NCBI GenBank assembly: GCA_023374045.1
Contig: CM041782.1
Span: 190,916,925-190,980,924 of the forward strand
From: Limonium bicolor
Lineage: Eukaryota; Streptophyta; Magnoliopsida; Caryophyllales; Plumbaginaceae
Direction: 5' to 3'
DNA: 64,000 nt
Shown here: positions 1 through 10,196 of the stretch, piece by piece
Position numbering within the stretch: position 1 is the stretch's first letter
Layout of the letters: every line of letters begins with the position of its first letter
Made by a program: the position numbers and the translations under genes
Notes under the pieces: generated by a model
Told to the model about the DNA's origin: nothing
Databases searched by the model: none
The model's input: the letters and a program-made list of their open reading frames with translations, nothing else

Positions 1-110
1 CAAAACATCAATCTTAGGAAAAACACAGAATAAGTGGGAAACATTGCTTAAATTATAGCAGATTATAAGGTAATTAAACCTTTAAAAGCCTATATGTTTC
101 ACACTTATCA
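1..110 (-). other. Terminus of an unidentified LTR-like insertion in element A
   Basis: On the minus strand the reverse transcriptase of element A runs to the conserved residues RSFLG and then stops matching element B. The new sequence begins TGATAAGTGTG, starting with the TG typical of an LTR 5' end and sharing its first ten bases with the LTR of element D. Only 110 bp are in the window, so the element cannot be identified. A deletion junction is the alternative. Confidence 0.45.
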
Positions 111-1479
111 CCGAGGAAGCTCCGGATGTCGGTAACCGTCTTCGGTCTAGGCCAAGTGCGCACAGCATCAATCTTGGCCGGATCCACAGCGATCCCGGCC
201 TTAGAAATAACATGACCAATGAAAGAAACTTGGTCTAACCAAAATTCACACTTCGAGAATTTCGCATAAAGCTGGTTCTCCCTCAATGTCTGCAATACAC
301 TTCTCAGGTGGGCTTCATGCTCCACCTTGGACTTAGAATAAATAAGAATATCATCGATGAAGACAACTACTGACTTATCCAACTGATCTCGAAACAAATG
401 ATTCATCAAGTCCATAAACTTTGCTGGTGCATTAGACAACCCAAACGGCATGACCGTGAATTCATAGTGCCCATATCTGGTATGGAAAGCGGTCTTCTCT
501 ATATCACTGTCTCTGATAGCAATCTGATGGTAACCCGATCGCAGATCGATCTTAGAGAATACAGATGCACCTCTCAGCTGATCAAACAAATCATCGATAC
601 GTGGCAATGGGTAATGGTTCTTCACCGTCACCGCATTCAGCTCTCTGTAAACGATGCAGAGGCGGAGACTCCCATCCTTTTTCTTCACAAAAAGGACTGG
701 TGCTCCCCATGGTGAGACGCTAGGGCGGATAAACCCCTTGTCTAGCAGGTCTCGCAGCTGCTCCTTGAGCTCTGTCATCTCAGCTGGAGCCATATGGTAG
801 GGCGCCTTCGCTATAGGTCCGGTGCCCGGTACCAAGTCAATCTCAAACTCAACTGCCCGTGTAGGCGGCATGCCTGGGAGCTCCTTAGGAAAGACATCAA
901 GAGACTCCGACACAACCGGTACATCTGGGCTAAACTTCGGGTCTCTCTCTATGTCCTGGACATAGCAGAGGTATACACCATTCTTCCTTCTGATTTCGTG
1001 ATACATGGCCATGGCGGAGATGATCTGTGTCGAAGGCTCCCTGGGCCTCTGGCGGTATGAAATGGTAACCCCAGACGGACTCCTAAGAAGCAGACGGTGC
1101 TCGGCACATAGGATTCTGCCCTTGTACCGCTCCAACCAGTTCATCCCCACAATCACATCAAATCCGAGCCCTTCGAACTCTATCAAGTCGATCGGGAACT
1201 CTTCATTCTTAATTCGAACGGTGGCATCTCGGTAATAACGGGTGCATCTGATCCGCTCCTTAGACGGGAGAGTGACTAGGAAGTCAGGCATCTCCTCCCC
1301 GTCTAGCCCCAGTCTCCTCGCAAATGAGATTGAGACAAACGTATGTGAGGCTCCAGAGTCAAACAAGATCGACGCATCCACGCCAATCACTGGGAAGGTA
1401 CCGGTGAGGATAGTGCCGCTTCTGCCGGCCTCTGCCTCTGTACACACACTCAGTGTACCTTCCGTCCCGAGTGCAGCGC
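111..1479 (-). CDS. pol: pol exon 4: aspartic protease and reverse transcriptase, 3' truncated
   Basis: This exon encodes the retroviral-type aspartic protease and most of the reverse transcriptase of element A, which process Gag-Pol and copy element RNA inside the virus-like particle. The protease site FDSGASHTF lies at 1362-1336 and the RT catalytic FIDD at about 361-350; both are intact, and there is no stop from 1479 to the break at 111. The exon begins after an acceptor AATTAG (intron 3). The first two bases complete a codon started by the last base of gag exon 3, and that frame runs on into the protease, so splicing gives one Gag-Pol reading frame. After RSFLG the sequence changes to a foreign insertion, and RNase H, integrase and chromodomain are missing. 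Confidence 0.9.
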
Positions 1480-1551
1480 CTAATTTATTTCATAAACTTG
1501 ATAAGTATATTGGTAACAACATGGGCGGAATGCTTAAGAATTCAACACTAC

Positions 1552-1557
1552 TTTATT
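1552..1557 (-). terminator. AATAAA polyadenylation signal after the AlkB exon (element A)
   Basis: A canonical AATAAA lies 126 nt after the AlkB stop and upstream of the protease acceptor. Element B has AATAAA at the matching place (48472-48477), followed in both copies by AAG and then AGTGTTGA. Use of this signal would make AlkB a terminal exon. Confidence 0.6.
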
Positions 1558-1682
1558 CATAAAACTCATCGTTACATTATGATGGTATTACATTGGCTAC
1601 ATAGCTTGATAACTTAGCATACTTACTGCATCACATACTCGACATACAACTGATTTCACACTTTACATGATTGCACATAACT

Positions 1683-2422
1683 TCAGAACTGTCTAAAGGT
1701 TAAGTTCAGTCTTCCAGGTTTCGTGTGTGTGGCATTGATTATTGTCGGAGGCGCCGTATTCAATTTGATCTTCTTGATACCATGATACAGCATCCTCGAC
1801 TGCCCACCCATGATTAACACATCTCCAGACTCCAATACTAACTTCCTTGCGAGGTCCGCACGCTTCTGCTCGCCGTACATGAACACTGCGGTGTCACCAA
1901 TGGACCAAGACACCACGGGTACTCCCTTACTAAGAGACTCAGGTGACTCGTCCTTGTCTTGGTGTAGACCCAACCTTCCACCTTTTTGGTAGAAATTGGC
2001 AATACACAAATCTGCCTTGATACTTGGGATTTGTTCCGGTTCAACTTGCTGAGCAATTCCTACGGTGTGGTTAACAACCGCAAGGAACTCCTCAGGTATA
2101 CTTGGTATGGTAGCTCCATCTTCAGCTCGTGTGTCCTGATATGACTTGGTGTAAGGGTTCCAGTCCTTACCCATGCACATCATCTTTAAATTCATTTTCG
2201 CCCCACTTGGGTATTTGGGTGTGTAGAAACCTCCAGGTGCTGCTCCAAGCTCGTTGCATCGTTGGATGATGTGGATTTATGCTTCGGGTGTCAAGTATCC
2301 CTTTAATAATATCATACCTGGTTGGATAACTTGACACTGTTCTGTCGGATAGTCAGTGATGTCGATGGTGGTGTCTCCGGGGTTCGGTGTGGGTGGGATT
2401 GGATAGCAAATATTGAAAGTTC
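1683..2422 (-). CDS. AlkB-family 2OG/Fe(II) dioxygenase exon inside retrotransposon (element A)
   Basis: This 740-nt exon encodes about 245 residues of an AlkB-type dioxygenase, the family that removes alkyl or methyl groups from DNA and RNA bases using Fe(II) and 2-oxoglutarate. In the uninterrupted C-terminal 170 codons (from 2195) the iron ligands are His78 and Asp80 (LGLHQDKDE) and His138 (LYHGI); the 2-oxoglutarate arginines are Arg162 and Arg168 in GRLNLTFRQF, which closes the fold before TGA. Motifs PGMILLKGYLTP, NPYTKSY and GRLGLHQDKDES point to the ALKBH1 subfamily, by recall and not by search. There is one early in-frame TAA at 2279-2277, where element B has CAA, so it looks like a C-to-T change. 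The acceptor at 2423 puts the exon in frame with gag exon 3, so the product is probably a Gag-AlkB fusion; the internal Met of PGMILL is an alternative start. Confidence 0.9.
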
Positions 2423-2915
2423 CTAAGGTTTATAAGTTCCTAATTTAGGTGGTTTTCACATTATACTTCAACTCGTTATTCATGTGGTTATTCATTTAGA
2501 CCCACTAACACACATGCATGGAAATGCGGTAAGCAATCACTTATCTTACTTAACGGTTTAAAGGGGGTACCTGGTCTAGAAGACGATCCTGGTGCCTTTG
2601 ACTGGTCCACCACGTTCAAGGCAGCCTTGCCTGCTCCCGGCCCCTTCCCCTTCTGGGAATCAGTATTTCCTTGCCCCGAGGATGGCTGATATGTAGCTTT
2701 CGGGCCCTCAGTGGTAGCAGTGGCCTTACCCTTCCATTGCCCTCTAGGCCTATAGTTTCTGCCATCGGGGTTGTTGTAGCACTCAAAGTCACGGTGCCCC
2801 AGCTTCTTGCAGTAGTGGCACTACACATCGTTCCCTTTGCAGTCCTTACCGGGATAGTCACCCTTGCACCACTTGCAGAAGTAGTGGCGCTCCGGTCCAG
2901 AGCCCGTACTGGCTG

Positions 2916-2995
2916 CTATCACAACACACAATCAATACACACTTCACAACATAACAATACATACTTGAATCCGATATTCGAAATTAATTAGTTAC
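2916..2995 (-). other. gag intron 2 (element A)
   Basis: An 80-nt intron with donor AAGG|GTAACT and acceptor TGATAG|CAGCC, phase 1. It separates the basic exon ending SHPPKG from the zinc-knuckle exon. Element B has an 85-nt intron at the same protein position. Confidence 0.7.
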
Positions 2996-3257
2996 CCTTG
3001 GGCGGGTGAGAGCGTAAGGGCTTAGCCGCATAGGCATAAGTGAGCTTCAGTGGCTCCTCAGTGGTAGTGGGTTGGGCTTGGCCCTTGCCATCTTGCTACT
3101 GCTGGCCCTTCTGGGGCTGAGGGTAAGGTTTCCTCTTCTTCCCTCCTTGGTACCCTTGCGAGCTTTGGCCCTCGCTCGAGACCTTGCGCTTATGCGCATT
3201 CTCCTCGTCCCTTAGACGGACGGTGATCTCCACCTTAGCAGCGGCATGATAGCACTC

Positions 3258-3349
3258 CTGAGTATCAAGGTGTTAGTCGTGCCCCGCAACACATTTACAC
3301 ACTCCATACAACATTACTCATTCACACTTAGACATTATTGGAATTTTAC
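3258..3349 (-). other. gag intron 1 (element A)
   Basis: A 92-nt AT-rich intron with donor TTGCAG|GTAAAA and acceptor ACTCAG|GAGTGC, phase 0. It falls between the capsid region and the residues ECYHAA. Element B has a 90-nt intron at the same place with the same phase. Confidence 0.75.
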
Positions 3350-4033
3350 CTGCAAGGTATTCTACTCGGCTGGCCCCATGCCATAGCGTAGGCGGTGGCT
3401 CAACCCACTGTAGAATCGGTTTACTAAGACCCGGTTTGAGTAACCAAGGTCGGGTAGAAGATGAACAAGGTCAGTGAAGGCGGTGTAGTAGTCGTCCACC
3501 GTCATTTTGTCCCCTTGTTTTAGACTGTCAAGCTCCAGGCGCTTCGCCTCTTGCACATGCACTGGGTAGTACTTGGCCCTTAGCAATTCCGTGTACTGCT
3601 CCCATCCAAAATCTGGATCGGCCACCTTCTCGGCCCTCACAAGTTTCCACCAATTTCTAGCCGAACCCTTCAAATAAAAAGCAGCAAGTCGGACCTTGGC
3701 ATCAGCAGGAACGGCCAAAGTCTCGTAGGCAGTCTCAAGCTCCGAGATATACGCCTCTAGTTTAGAAGGGTCGGTCTCCCCTTTGAAAGACGGGGGCCTC
3801 AAGTCAGCCAACGCTTTCACCCAATTGGTCTCCCGTGGCTGTGGTGGTGGTGGTTCTGGCTGACCCTCTCCCCCGGGCTGTTGCTGCCCCTGCTGCACTG
3901 CAGTCACTATTTGCGGTATTACTTGTGCTAGGGCGGCCGCTACAGCTTCGGCCATCATCTGAGCGGTGGGGGTATCCCCCGTGTCTCCTGGACCAGGCCC
4001 TCCACGGCCTCGTCCCCGCGGTCGCCCTGCCAT

Positions 4034-4193
4034 CTGAACATATATGAGAGCATATTAGTATTGCGCTTACAAACTTATCACATCACTTGTTTATAACGTC
4101 CTCTGGACGACAAGGTTTAAATTTCCTAACTCGGTATATTCCTAAGCTCGGTAATCGGCAATCAGAGCGATACTTCGCTCTGATACCACTTTT
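4034..4193 (-). other. Leader of element A from LTR end to gag ATG
   Basis: About 160 nt with no coding sequence. It starts with the primer site and its palindrome, contains a short inverted repeat (CGTCC/GGACG near 4100) also seen in B, and ends in ATGTTCAG directly before the gag ATG, a likely splice acceptor for a leader intron. Confidence 0.6.
4161..4188 (-). promoter_or_regulatory. tRNA-iMet primer binding site inside a perfect palindrome (element A)
   Basis: The minus-strand TGGTATCAGAGC (4188-4177) matches the 3' end of plant initiator tRNA-Met, five bases after the LTR. Most of it forms one arm of a 10-bp perfect inverted repeat (4184-4175 with 4170-4161, 4-nt loop). The stem extends beyond the tRNA match, and the extension differs between copies in a compensating way. 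Confidence 0.85.
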
Positions 4194-5754
4194 TGTAACA
4201 CCCCGTCCATAACCTTAACACTTAATCAATAATCGCAGCGGAAAACATTACTTAAACATATACCAAAAGGGCGGTGTTACACGCCGTTAGCCACCCACGT
4301 GGCTAACAAGGCTGTTACATAATATGTATCGGTCTGATCACATGACTCCCGAGCATAATTACAACCTTCCAAAAATGACTGTCCAAAAGCATGACAATAT
4401 ACCGAGTGTAACTGTTCAAAAATCACTAACTAGCTTTACATCCACCAAAAGTAAATGACCTCGAGTGTACAAGCACTACTCGGGTTCAACATCCAAAAAT
4501 AACAAAAATATCAACAACCTAGGATCTAAAGCCATTCTGCTTCCTCGATCCTCATCCTGCAAATAAACATAGCCCCTAAAGGGGGTCAGCAACCTTTTGC
4601 TGGCATGGTTAACGTGCAGCCCGCTGACTACCGGGATACACGCAACTAATTGTCATGATAACATGGCGTTGATTTTAGCATACAACATGCATATACATAA
4701 CAGGAATTATTGCAAGGCAACAACAACACATACATAGTGAAAACAATTCACTTTAAATAACAACCAACATGGTTAGTCAACTTGTAAGCCTAGAGGATGT
4801 CTTCATCCTCATGTTAAGCTTAACACATATCATATCACTGTTTTGTTAGTCGGATGAACAACTTAACTTGAAAGATGAGACAGGCGTAGTGACCCGAGCA
4901 CATCAACACATAATTTCCCCCTAGCCCGAGTGGAAGTCAGGTAGGTAGCTTTGGCCAAGCTATGGGAGGTCGAATTCCCCATAAAAGGAAAACTACCCTA
5001 ACATAAGGAGAGAGCCGAATCTGATACAGATGTCGACACCCATACATACACGCGTGACCGGAACGACCGGATTCCTCACTCCCCGGTTAGCACTCGTTAG
5101 AAGTCCCACAATGGGAGCTTAACATGACCTCACACAAGTAAGTGTTTAAGTCCAGTTAGACATACAAGGGAAGTAAGGTATAATTCAGCAACATACATCA
5201 CAACCAAACACACATAGCCGGGTTAGAACGTCCCCTAGGTTGAGGGACGTTATTACCGGGTACCGTTCTCTTGCGTTTCCTAGCTTTGGTTAATTAGCAG
5301 TTAGCACGCATTCGAGGTTACCGGTATCGGTACGCACACGTCACATTAATAATAAGAACTGTAAACTCGTTTCATGATTTAGTCTTACAAGGTTGTAAAC
5401 ACACAGAAAAAGCAAACAGCACACAAGCCGGTGTAAACCGGTAGGCAACAGACTGCAAGAAAACCATACCTTGGTCCTTGCCGCTCTAGTGTTCCACCGT
5501 ACGTTGTCCCTAAACATGATTGGTAACGTCGGTTAATTAACTTATTTGACTTCTGAATTTGCTAAACATTTTACATATTTATTTGGCATGTTTTTATGCT
5601 TAAACTTACACTTGATTTACTTACTTTCTTACCATTACTACTTCCTTAATGGTGTACTACTACATATATATGCACATATGTATATGGGCATATATATATA
5701 TATATGTATATATGATTACTATAACCATATATTTAAAACATTTTTTTTTACTCG

Positions 5755-6080
5755 ACCGGACTTGCGACCGACCTTGCAAGTCCGGTCCATTCCAGTAGCT
5801 ATCAGTACGGGAAATTCCTGGCTCGACCGAACTTGCAAGTCCGGTCGCAAGTTCGGTCCATTCCAGAAGCTTTCATCTGCGGAATTTTCCTAGCCGACCG
5901 AACTTGCAAGTCCGGTCGCAAGTTCGGTCCATTCCAGTAGGTTTCTGACGGGAGAAATTTTCTGGTCCGACGAACTTGCATGTCCGGTCGCAAGTCCGGT
6001 CGATTCCAGAAGCTTTCCCGTCTTGTAAATCTGGGCTCGACCGAACTTGCAAGTCCGGTCGCAAGTCCGGTCAGGCCAAG
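5755..6080 (-). repeat. Palindromic GACCGGACTTGC array in LTR A
   Basis: Four imperfect units of about 75-80 bp. Each has a core combining CGACCGAACTTGC, AAGTCCGGTCGC and CATTCCAG, so every unit contains inverted arms (GACCG/CGGTC) able to form a hairpin. The LTRs of B, C and E have arrays of the same design at the corresponding place but with different core sequences. Confidence 0.8.
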
Positions 6081-7014
6081 TAATTCAGTTTTAAATTCGG
6101 TTTTCAGTTGCATTCTTTACCCATTGTTTCCCCAACCTTTACCAATACTTTCCCACATGATTTAGCACTAATTAAACCCTCTAAATCACCCTAAGTCATA
6201 CACCAAACTTGTTACTCACTTCTTACGCAACTTACACCAATTTTCATTAACTCAATTCAACACTTACATTAGTTTGTATCCCACTAGTGCAACAGATTTT
6301 TCTCTTCTCTCAAATGCTACAGATTTTCCAACAATCTTCTACATTCCATTACTCTCCCAACTAATGCTATTCCTAGCCTCCAAAACACATTACCTTACAT
6401 CCTAGTTTCATCCCATCTACAAACTCATTCCAAAATCTGTTTCAAGACACTAAACACACTTAAAATTCTCCATCTAAACCACAATAGCCCTCAATATTCA
6501 TAAAGCTTAAAAGCTTGGCACTTAGGCCCTTAAACAACATTAAATTAAACACTGAATTTCCTCATATTATTAGCAACACCTGCATTTCACTGAGCATTTA
6601 TATTTGTACAACATAAAACACAATTTCTTAAAACATCACACAACATAAGGTAAGTCATTTACCTTGGGATTTCTTTCAACTTTTCCTCCTCCTTACTTCT
6701 TGTTCCACAACTGTTTTCCAATGGGGTTATTTGCTACACTAATGACCATGCCAAGATAATTACAATGAGTATTTAGGGTTTATGAATATCATTCCATTAA
6801 CCCTAGAATCAATATTTGAAACATAATAAGAGGGAATTACCTTCTACTTCAAGATGAAGTTTTTGGTAATGGAATTTGGGCTAGCTCCAACACTTCTAAA
6901 AGATTGAACAAGCTAACATGGAGAGAAAACAATGGTGTTTAGTACACACCAAAATCGGCCACCATGTAAGATGAGGAAAAAAAGGGATTTTCGAGTTCTT
7001 CTTTACCTTAGAAC

Positions 7015-7016
7015 AA
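7015..7016 (-). promoter_or_regulatory. Candidate leader splice donor in LTR A
   Basis: The sequence CTAAG|GTAAAGAA follows a pyrimidine-rich stretch. Matching donors are found at 42861 and 53096 (B), 24585 and 41400 (C) and 57257 (E). It could pair with the AG directly before the gag ATG to remove most of the long LTR leader. Confidence 0.5.
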
Positions 7017-7033
7017 CAAGGAGGTGATGGGCT

Positions 7034-7075
7034 TCAAGAATGTGAAGCTTCCTCTTCAAAATGTGGTACACCCAT
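7034..7075 (-). CDS. Short upstream ORF MGVPHFEEEASHS in LTR A leader
   Basis: A 13-codon ORF with start context CTCCATGGG, 17 nt upstream of the leader splice donor. Counterparts at the same place encode MGMDVFEDEDHH (B) and MGIPHLELQDYH (E), with similar length and acidic end. It might limit translation of unspliced leader; peptide function is unknown. Confidence 0.4.
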   Translation of the reverse strand: MGVPHFEEEASHS

Positions 7076-7822
7076 GGAGATGAAGTATGGAGTTTTGAGA
7101 TTTCGAAAGGTACAAAATAATCCCCAAGATGAGAGGAGTATTTTGGTGTAAAAATTTCTTGATTTGGAGTTAGGATGAAGAAATTACAAGAGGAAGAAGT
7201 TGGGGTTCTTCTTGACTTGTGAAATCGCCATTGTTGGCAAAATGAAGATGAAAGAGAGCTGGGTGAGGGGGAAAGAAATCGTGAGTGAAGAGAATGAGGG
7301 GAAGAGAGAGTGTGAGAGAGGAAATAAAGTAGGTAGTATTTTATTGTTTTGTATTTTAGTAAATAAGTAGAATTGATAAAGTAGAGAAAGAGGAGGGGGC
7401 TGCTTCACGTGAGAGGCAAGAGAGAGGGAAGAAAAGTCTCTTTTTTTTGTAAAAGTAGAGATGAGGTGGCATATGGTCATTTAGCAGATAACACCCGTTA
7501 ATTCCTGAACTGTCAGTTTTAACAGTCCGGGTCCGGTTTCCAGATTTTTGTTTTATTTATTTTTATGGTCCTAGACCTTGACTAATTTTTAATTATATCC
7601 ATATGATTGACCATAAATTTTTATTAGTCCTTTAAACCCGTTTCAAATTACATTTCCCGGGTTTCTCGAAAAACGTGCTTTAAAGCTCGTTTTGCCTTTT
7701 TAATCCACTATTTGGATCCGTTTCCTTCGGGAATTTTTCCCACATGTTCTTAATGACTAAAATAAGTCTTAGAATATAATAATTATATATTTAACTAACA
7801 TATTAAGGTTTGGGGTATTTCA

Positions 7823-8392
7823 CTTAAAGATGACTAATCTGACTTAACTAGAATTTTTGGTTGAGCTCACCTTGACACGACATCCCCTTTGCATTCAATC
7901 ATATCCAATTCCAAAAAATGCATGTAGGAATAGATTTGCATTCAACTCATTTCATTGGTTCAGACATAATGTCGTCGCACAACAGCAGCAGAGATTGCAC
8001 CATAACATCCAGCTTTTTGCATATACCAGTTAAAGGCAAGCCCGATCGAACAGCTGCCCCATCACATGGGGAACCGCGGGGTCAATGGATTAGAAAATTA
8101 AAGACCTTCGGGCGCTGATCTGAGAAACATCCCCGCAAGACATCTCTTCGTCGCCATTAAATTCCCCATCCTCCGAAAATCATGAACTACGTAAGGTCTG
8201 ATCTCAACAAGGAGTTGAGTACGTAGGCAACCCTCTCAGGGTGCGACCCCGTCCCAAATAAAAACCATCCACCCCTTGAACCACGAGGTCGTTGCCATCA
8301 CTCTATGGAGGAATTCGCCTCAATCAAGAAAATCATCCCGGGGCCACGCCGGAGTCATCTCAGGGCCGTATAGGGACCCACGCAATCGCAAT
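7823..8392 (+). other. 3' untranslated region of element F before the arrays
   Basis: No supportable gene. It contains the sequence ACTACGTAAGG...GAGTACGTAGGCAACC common downstream of pol in Tat-lineage elements, which supports the assignment of F. Confidence 0.55.
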
Positions 8393-8686
8393 GGAGCCAT
8401 CCGATCATACCGGAGCCCTCAGATCATATCAAACCCGAATCCATCAACCTTCCCAGAGTCGTTGCTCACAAGGGAGTCACAGATCAAACTGGAGCCATCC
8501 GATCATACCGGAGCCCTCAGATCATATCAAACCCGAATTCATCAACCTTCCCAGAGTCGTTGCTCACAAGGGAGTCACAGATCAAACTGGAGCCATCCGA
8601 TCATACCGGAACCCTCAGATCATATCAAACCCGAATTCATCAACCTTCCCAGAGTCGTTGCTCACAAGGGAGTCATAGATCAAACC
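8393..8686 (+). repeat. 98-bp tandem repeat, three copies (element F)
   Basis: Units start with GGAGCCATCCGATCATAC at 8393, 8491 and 8589, an exact 98-bp period with few substitutions. 98 is not a multiple of 3, so the long ORFs across it are repeat artefacts. Confidence 0.93.
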
Positions 8687-8845
8687 GGAGCCATCTCAGT
8701 GCTATACCGGATCCATCTCAGCGCTACACCGGAGCCACCTCAGTGATAATACCGGAGCCATCTCGGTGCTACACCGGAGGCATCTCAGTGCTATACTGGA
8801 GGCATCTCAGCGTTATACCAGAGTCATCCCAGAACTTACCAGGAT
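8687..8845 (+). repeat. ~22-bp tandem repeat (element F)
   Basis: About seven degenerate units of the form CCGGAGCCATCTCAGTGCTA follow directly on the 98-bp array. The first words of the 98-bp unit (GGAGCCATC) match the start of the 22-bp unit, so the larger repeat may have grown from the smaller. Confidence 0.85.
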
Positions 8846-9212
8846 CATTCCAAAACTCTTCTCTGGAGTCATTATCGGAGCCATCCCCGAATCATGTCGG
8901 AGCCATCGACCGAAATCCTCTCTCGACCTCAAAAACCACACCTGACCTTTGTAGTCAAACCACGAATCTACTATTCACACCAAGGCTACCCTCCGTGCTG
9001 GAGCCTTCCAATCATCTCGGAATCACCCGATCCCGTCAAACCCTGCACTCACACAGTCGAATACGACAACACCTAAGGTAGATTTCCAACCCTCAAATCC
9101 CTCATGAGGGATCAGATGGCCCACAGAGAGCGCCTGACCTCGAATCAACCTACAGCCAGAAACAACTTCAGATTAACCACTTGCTGCAGCGAGTTTCGTA
9201 CAACTCCTTCAA

Positions 9213-10090
9213 TGCATTCTAGGCCCGTCATCAGTCCTAGAGCTAGACACCGAGATCTAGTTGAGGCCCGTCGTTAGCCCTCATGCATAACTTATATACC
9301 GGTTGTATTCTAGGCCCGTCTTTAGTCCTAGAGCTAGACATCGAGATCTAGTTGAGGCCCGTCGTTAGTCCTCATACAATTCGAAGATGCATTCTAGGCC
9401 CGTCATCAGTCCTAGAGCTAGACATCGAGATCTAGTTGAGGCCCGTCGTTAGCCCTCATGCATAACTTATATACCGGTTGTATTCTAGGCCCGTCTTTAG
9501 TCCTAGAGCAAGACATCGAGATCTAGTTGAGGCCCGTCGTTATTCCTCATACAATTCGAAGATGCATTCTAGGCCCGTCATCAGTCCTAGAGCTAGACAC
9601 CGAGATCTAGTTGAGGCCCGTCGTTAGCCCTCATGCATAAATTATATACCGATTGTATTCTAGGCCCGTCTTTAGTCCTAGAGCTAGACATCGAGATCTA
9701 GTTGAGGCCCGTCGTTAGTCCTCATACAATTCGAAGATGCATTCTAGGCCCGTCATCAGTCCTAGAGCTAGACATCGAGATCTAGTTGAGGCCCGTCGTT
9801 AGCCCTCATGCATAACTCATATACCGGTTGTATTCTAGGCCCGTCTTTAGTCCTAGAGCTAGACATCGAGATCTAGTTGAGGCCCGTCGTTAGTCCTCAT
9901 ACAATTCGAAGATGCATTCTAGGCCCGTCATCAGTCCTAGAGCTAGACACCCGGATCTAGTTGAGGCCCGTCTTTAGTCCTCATGCATAGGTAGATTGAT
10001 CGTATTCTAGTCTTTAGACCTAGAGCTAGACACCGAGATCTAGTTGAGGCCCGTCGTTAGTCCTCATACCATCGACTATCACATTCTAGG
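9213..10090 (+). repeat. 175-bp higher-order tandem repeat (element F)
   Basis: The word TGCATTCTAGGCCCGTC recurs at 9213, 9388, 9563, 9738 and 9913, an exact 175-bp period. Each unit is made of two related halves of about 87 bp (CATCAGTCC and CTTTAGTCC versions of the same sequence around AGAGCTAGACA and GAGATCTAGTTGAGGCCCGTC). A degraded tail continues to about 10140. Satellite-like arrays in the 3' UTR are known for the Tat lineage. Confidence 0.95.
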
Positions 10091-10196
10091 CCCGTCAGAA
10101 GTCCTAGCGCTAGACGTCGAAGTCAAGTCGGGGCCCGTCATAAGTCCCCACTCGTATGGTACTCATATCTCACACTTGGGAATGCCCCAAGCTGCA

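Larger units (their letters stand above)
1480..2570 (-). other. Intron 3 of element A gag-pol, containing the AlkB exon
   Basis: The minus-strand donor CCAG|GTACCC (intron starts at 2570) and acceptor AATTAG|GCG (intron ends at 1480) define a 1,091-nt phase-1 intron. Its removal joins the zinc-knuckle frame to the protease frame. Inside lies a second acceptor, CCTTAG|GAAC (exon starts 2422), which also keeps phase and opens the AlkB exon, leaving a short intron 2570-2423 (148 nt). Element B has the same arrangement (1,038 nt and 155 nt). The splice sites are inferred from consensus, reading frame and conservation between two copies, not from RNA. Confidence 0.7.
2571..4033 (-). pseudogene. 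gag: gag of element A: capsid plus zinc knuckles, three exons, broken by stops
   Basis: Gag is the structural protein of the virus-like particle. Exon 1 (4033-3350, 684 nt) starts at ATG with a Gly/Arg-rich MAGRPRGRG end, then a Pro/Gln linker and a Retrotrans_gag-type capsid region (WVKALADLRPPSFKG through LSHRLRYGMG). Exon 2 (3257-2996, 262 nt) begins ECYHAAAKVE and is basic. Exon 3 (2915-2571, 345 nt) carries two nucleocapsid zinc knuckles: CKWCKGDYPGKDC, with Tyr in place of the usual His, and CHYCKKLGHRDFEC. Introns at 3349-3258 (phase 0) and 2995-2916 (phase 1) have GT-AG ends and keep frame. In-frame TAGs at 3364-3362, 3098-3096 and 2823-2821 make this copy non-functional. An AG (ATGTTCAG) lies directly before the ATG, as in element B. 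Confidence 0.85.
111..7822 (-). mobile_element. Element A: Ty3/gypsy chromovirus with AlkB exon (5' LTR to RT)
   Basis: Read on the minus strand the order is 5' LTR (7822-4194), tRNA-iMet primer site (4188-4177), leader, gag in three exons, an AlkB dioxygenase exon, protease and reverse transcriptase, where it is interrupted at 111. The rest of RT, RNase H, integrase and the 3' LTR lie outside the window or are lost. It is inserted in element F, since F-type 3' sequence begins at 7823. It is a close relative of element B (42330-56133), with the same exon-intron plan. Clade assignment (Tekay/Del-like) rests on B, which keeps the chromodomain. Confidence 0.9.
4194..7822 (-). repeat. 5' LTR of element A
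   Basis: In element orientation the LTR starts TGAAATACCCC (7822) and ends GGTGTTACA (4194), 3,629 bp. It holds, in order, a pyrimidine-rich leader with a short upstream ORF and splice donor, a palindrome-rich array (6080-5755), and a GC hairpin near its 3' end (4588-4572). The flank at 7823-7827 is cttaa; the matching target duplication is outside the window. No gene is seen inside. Confidence 0.88.

Noticed and set aside
1683..2422. AlkB exon as a host ALKBH gene or gene fragment
   Set aside because: Two copies in separate loci have the same flanks (zinc knuckles before, protease after), the same exon length and the same phases, so it belongs to the element.
8276..9081. Overlapping ORFs of 128-173 codons on the plus strand
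   Set aside because: They lie in the 98-bp and 22-bp tandem repeats; the same peptide appears in shifted frames because the period is not a multiple of three.
9213..10140. CRISPR-like array
   Set aside because: Long units with no unique spacers, in a plant retrotransposon; it is a tandem repeat.
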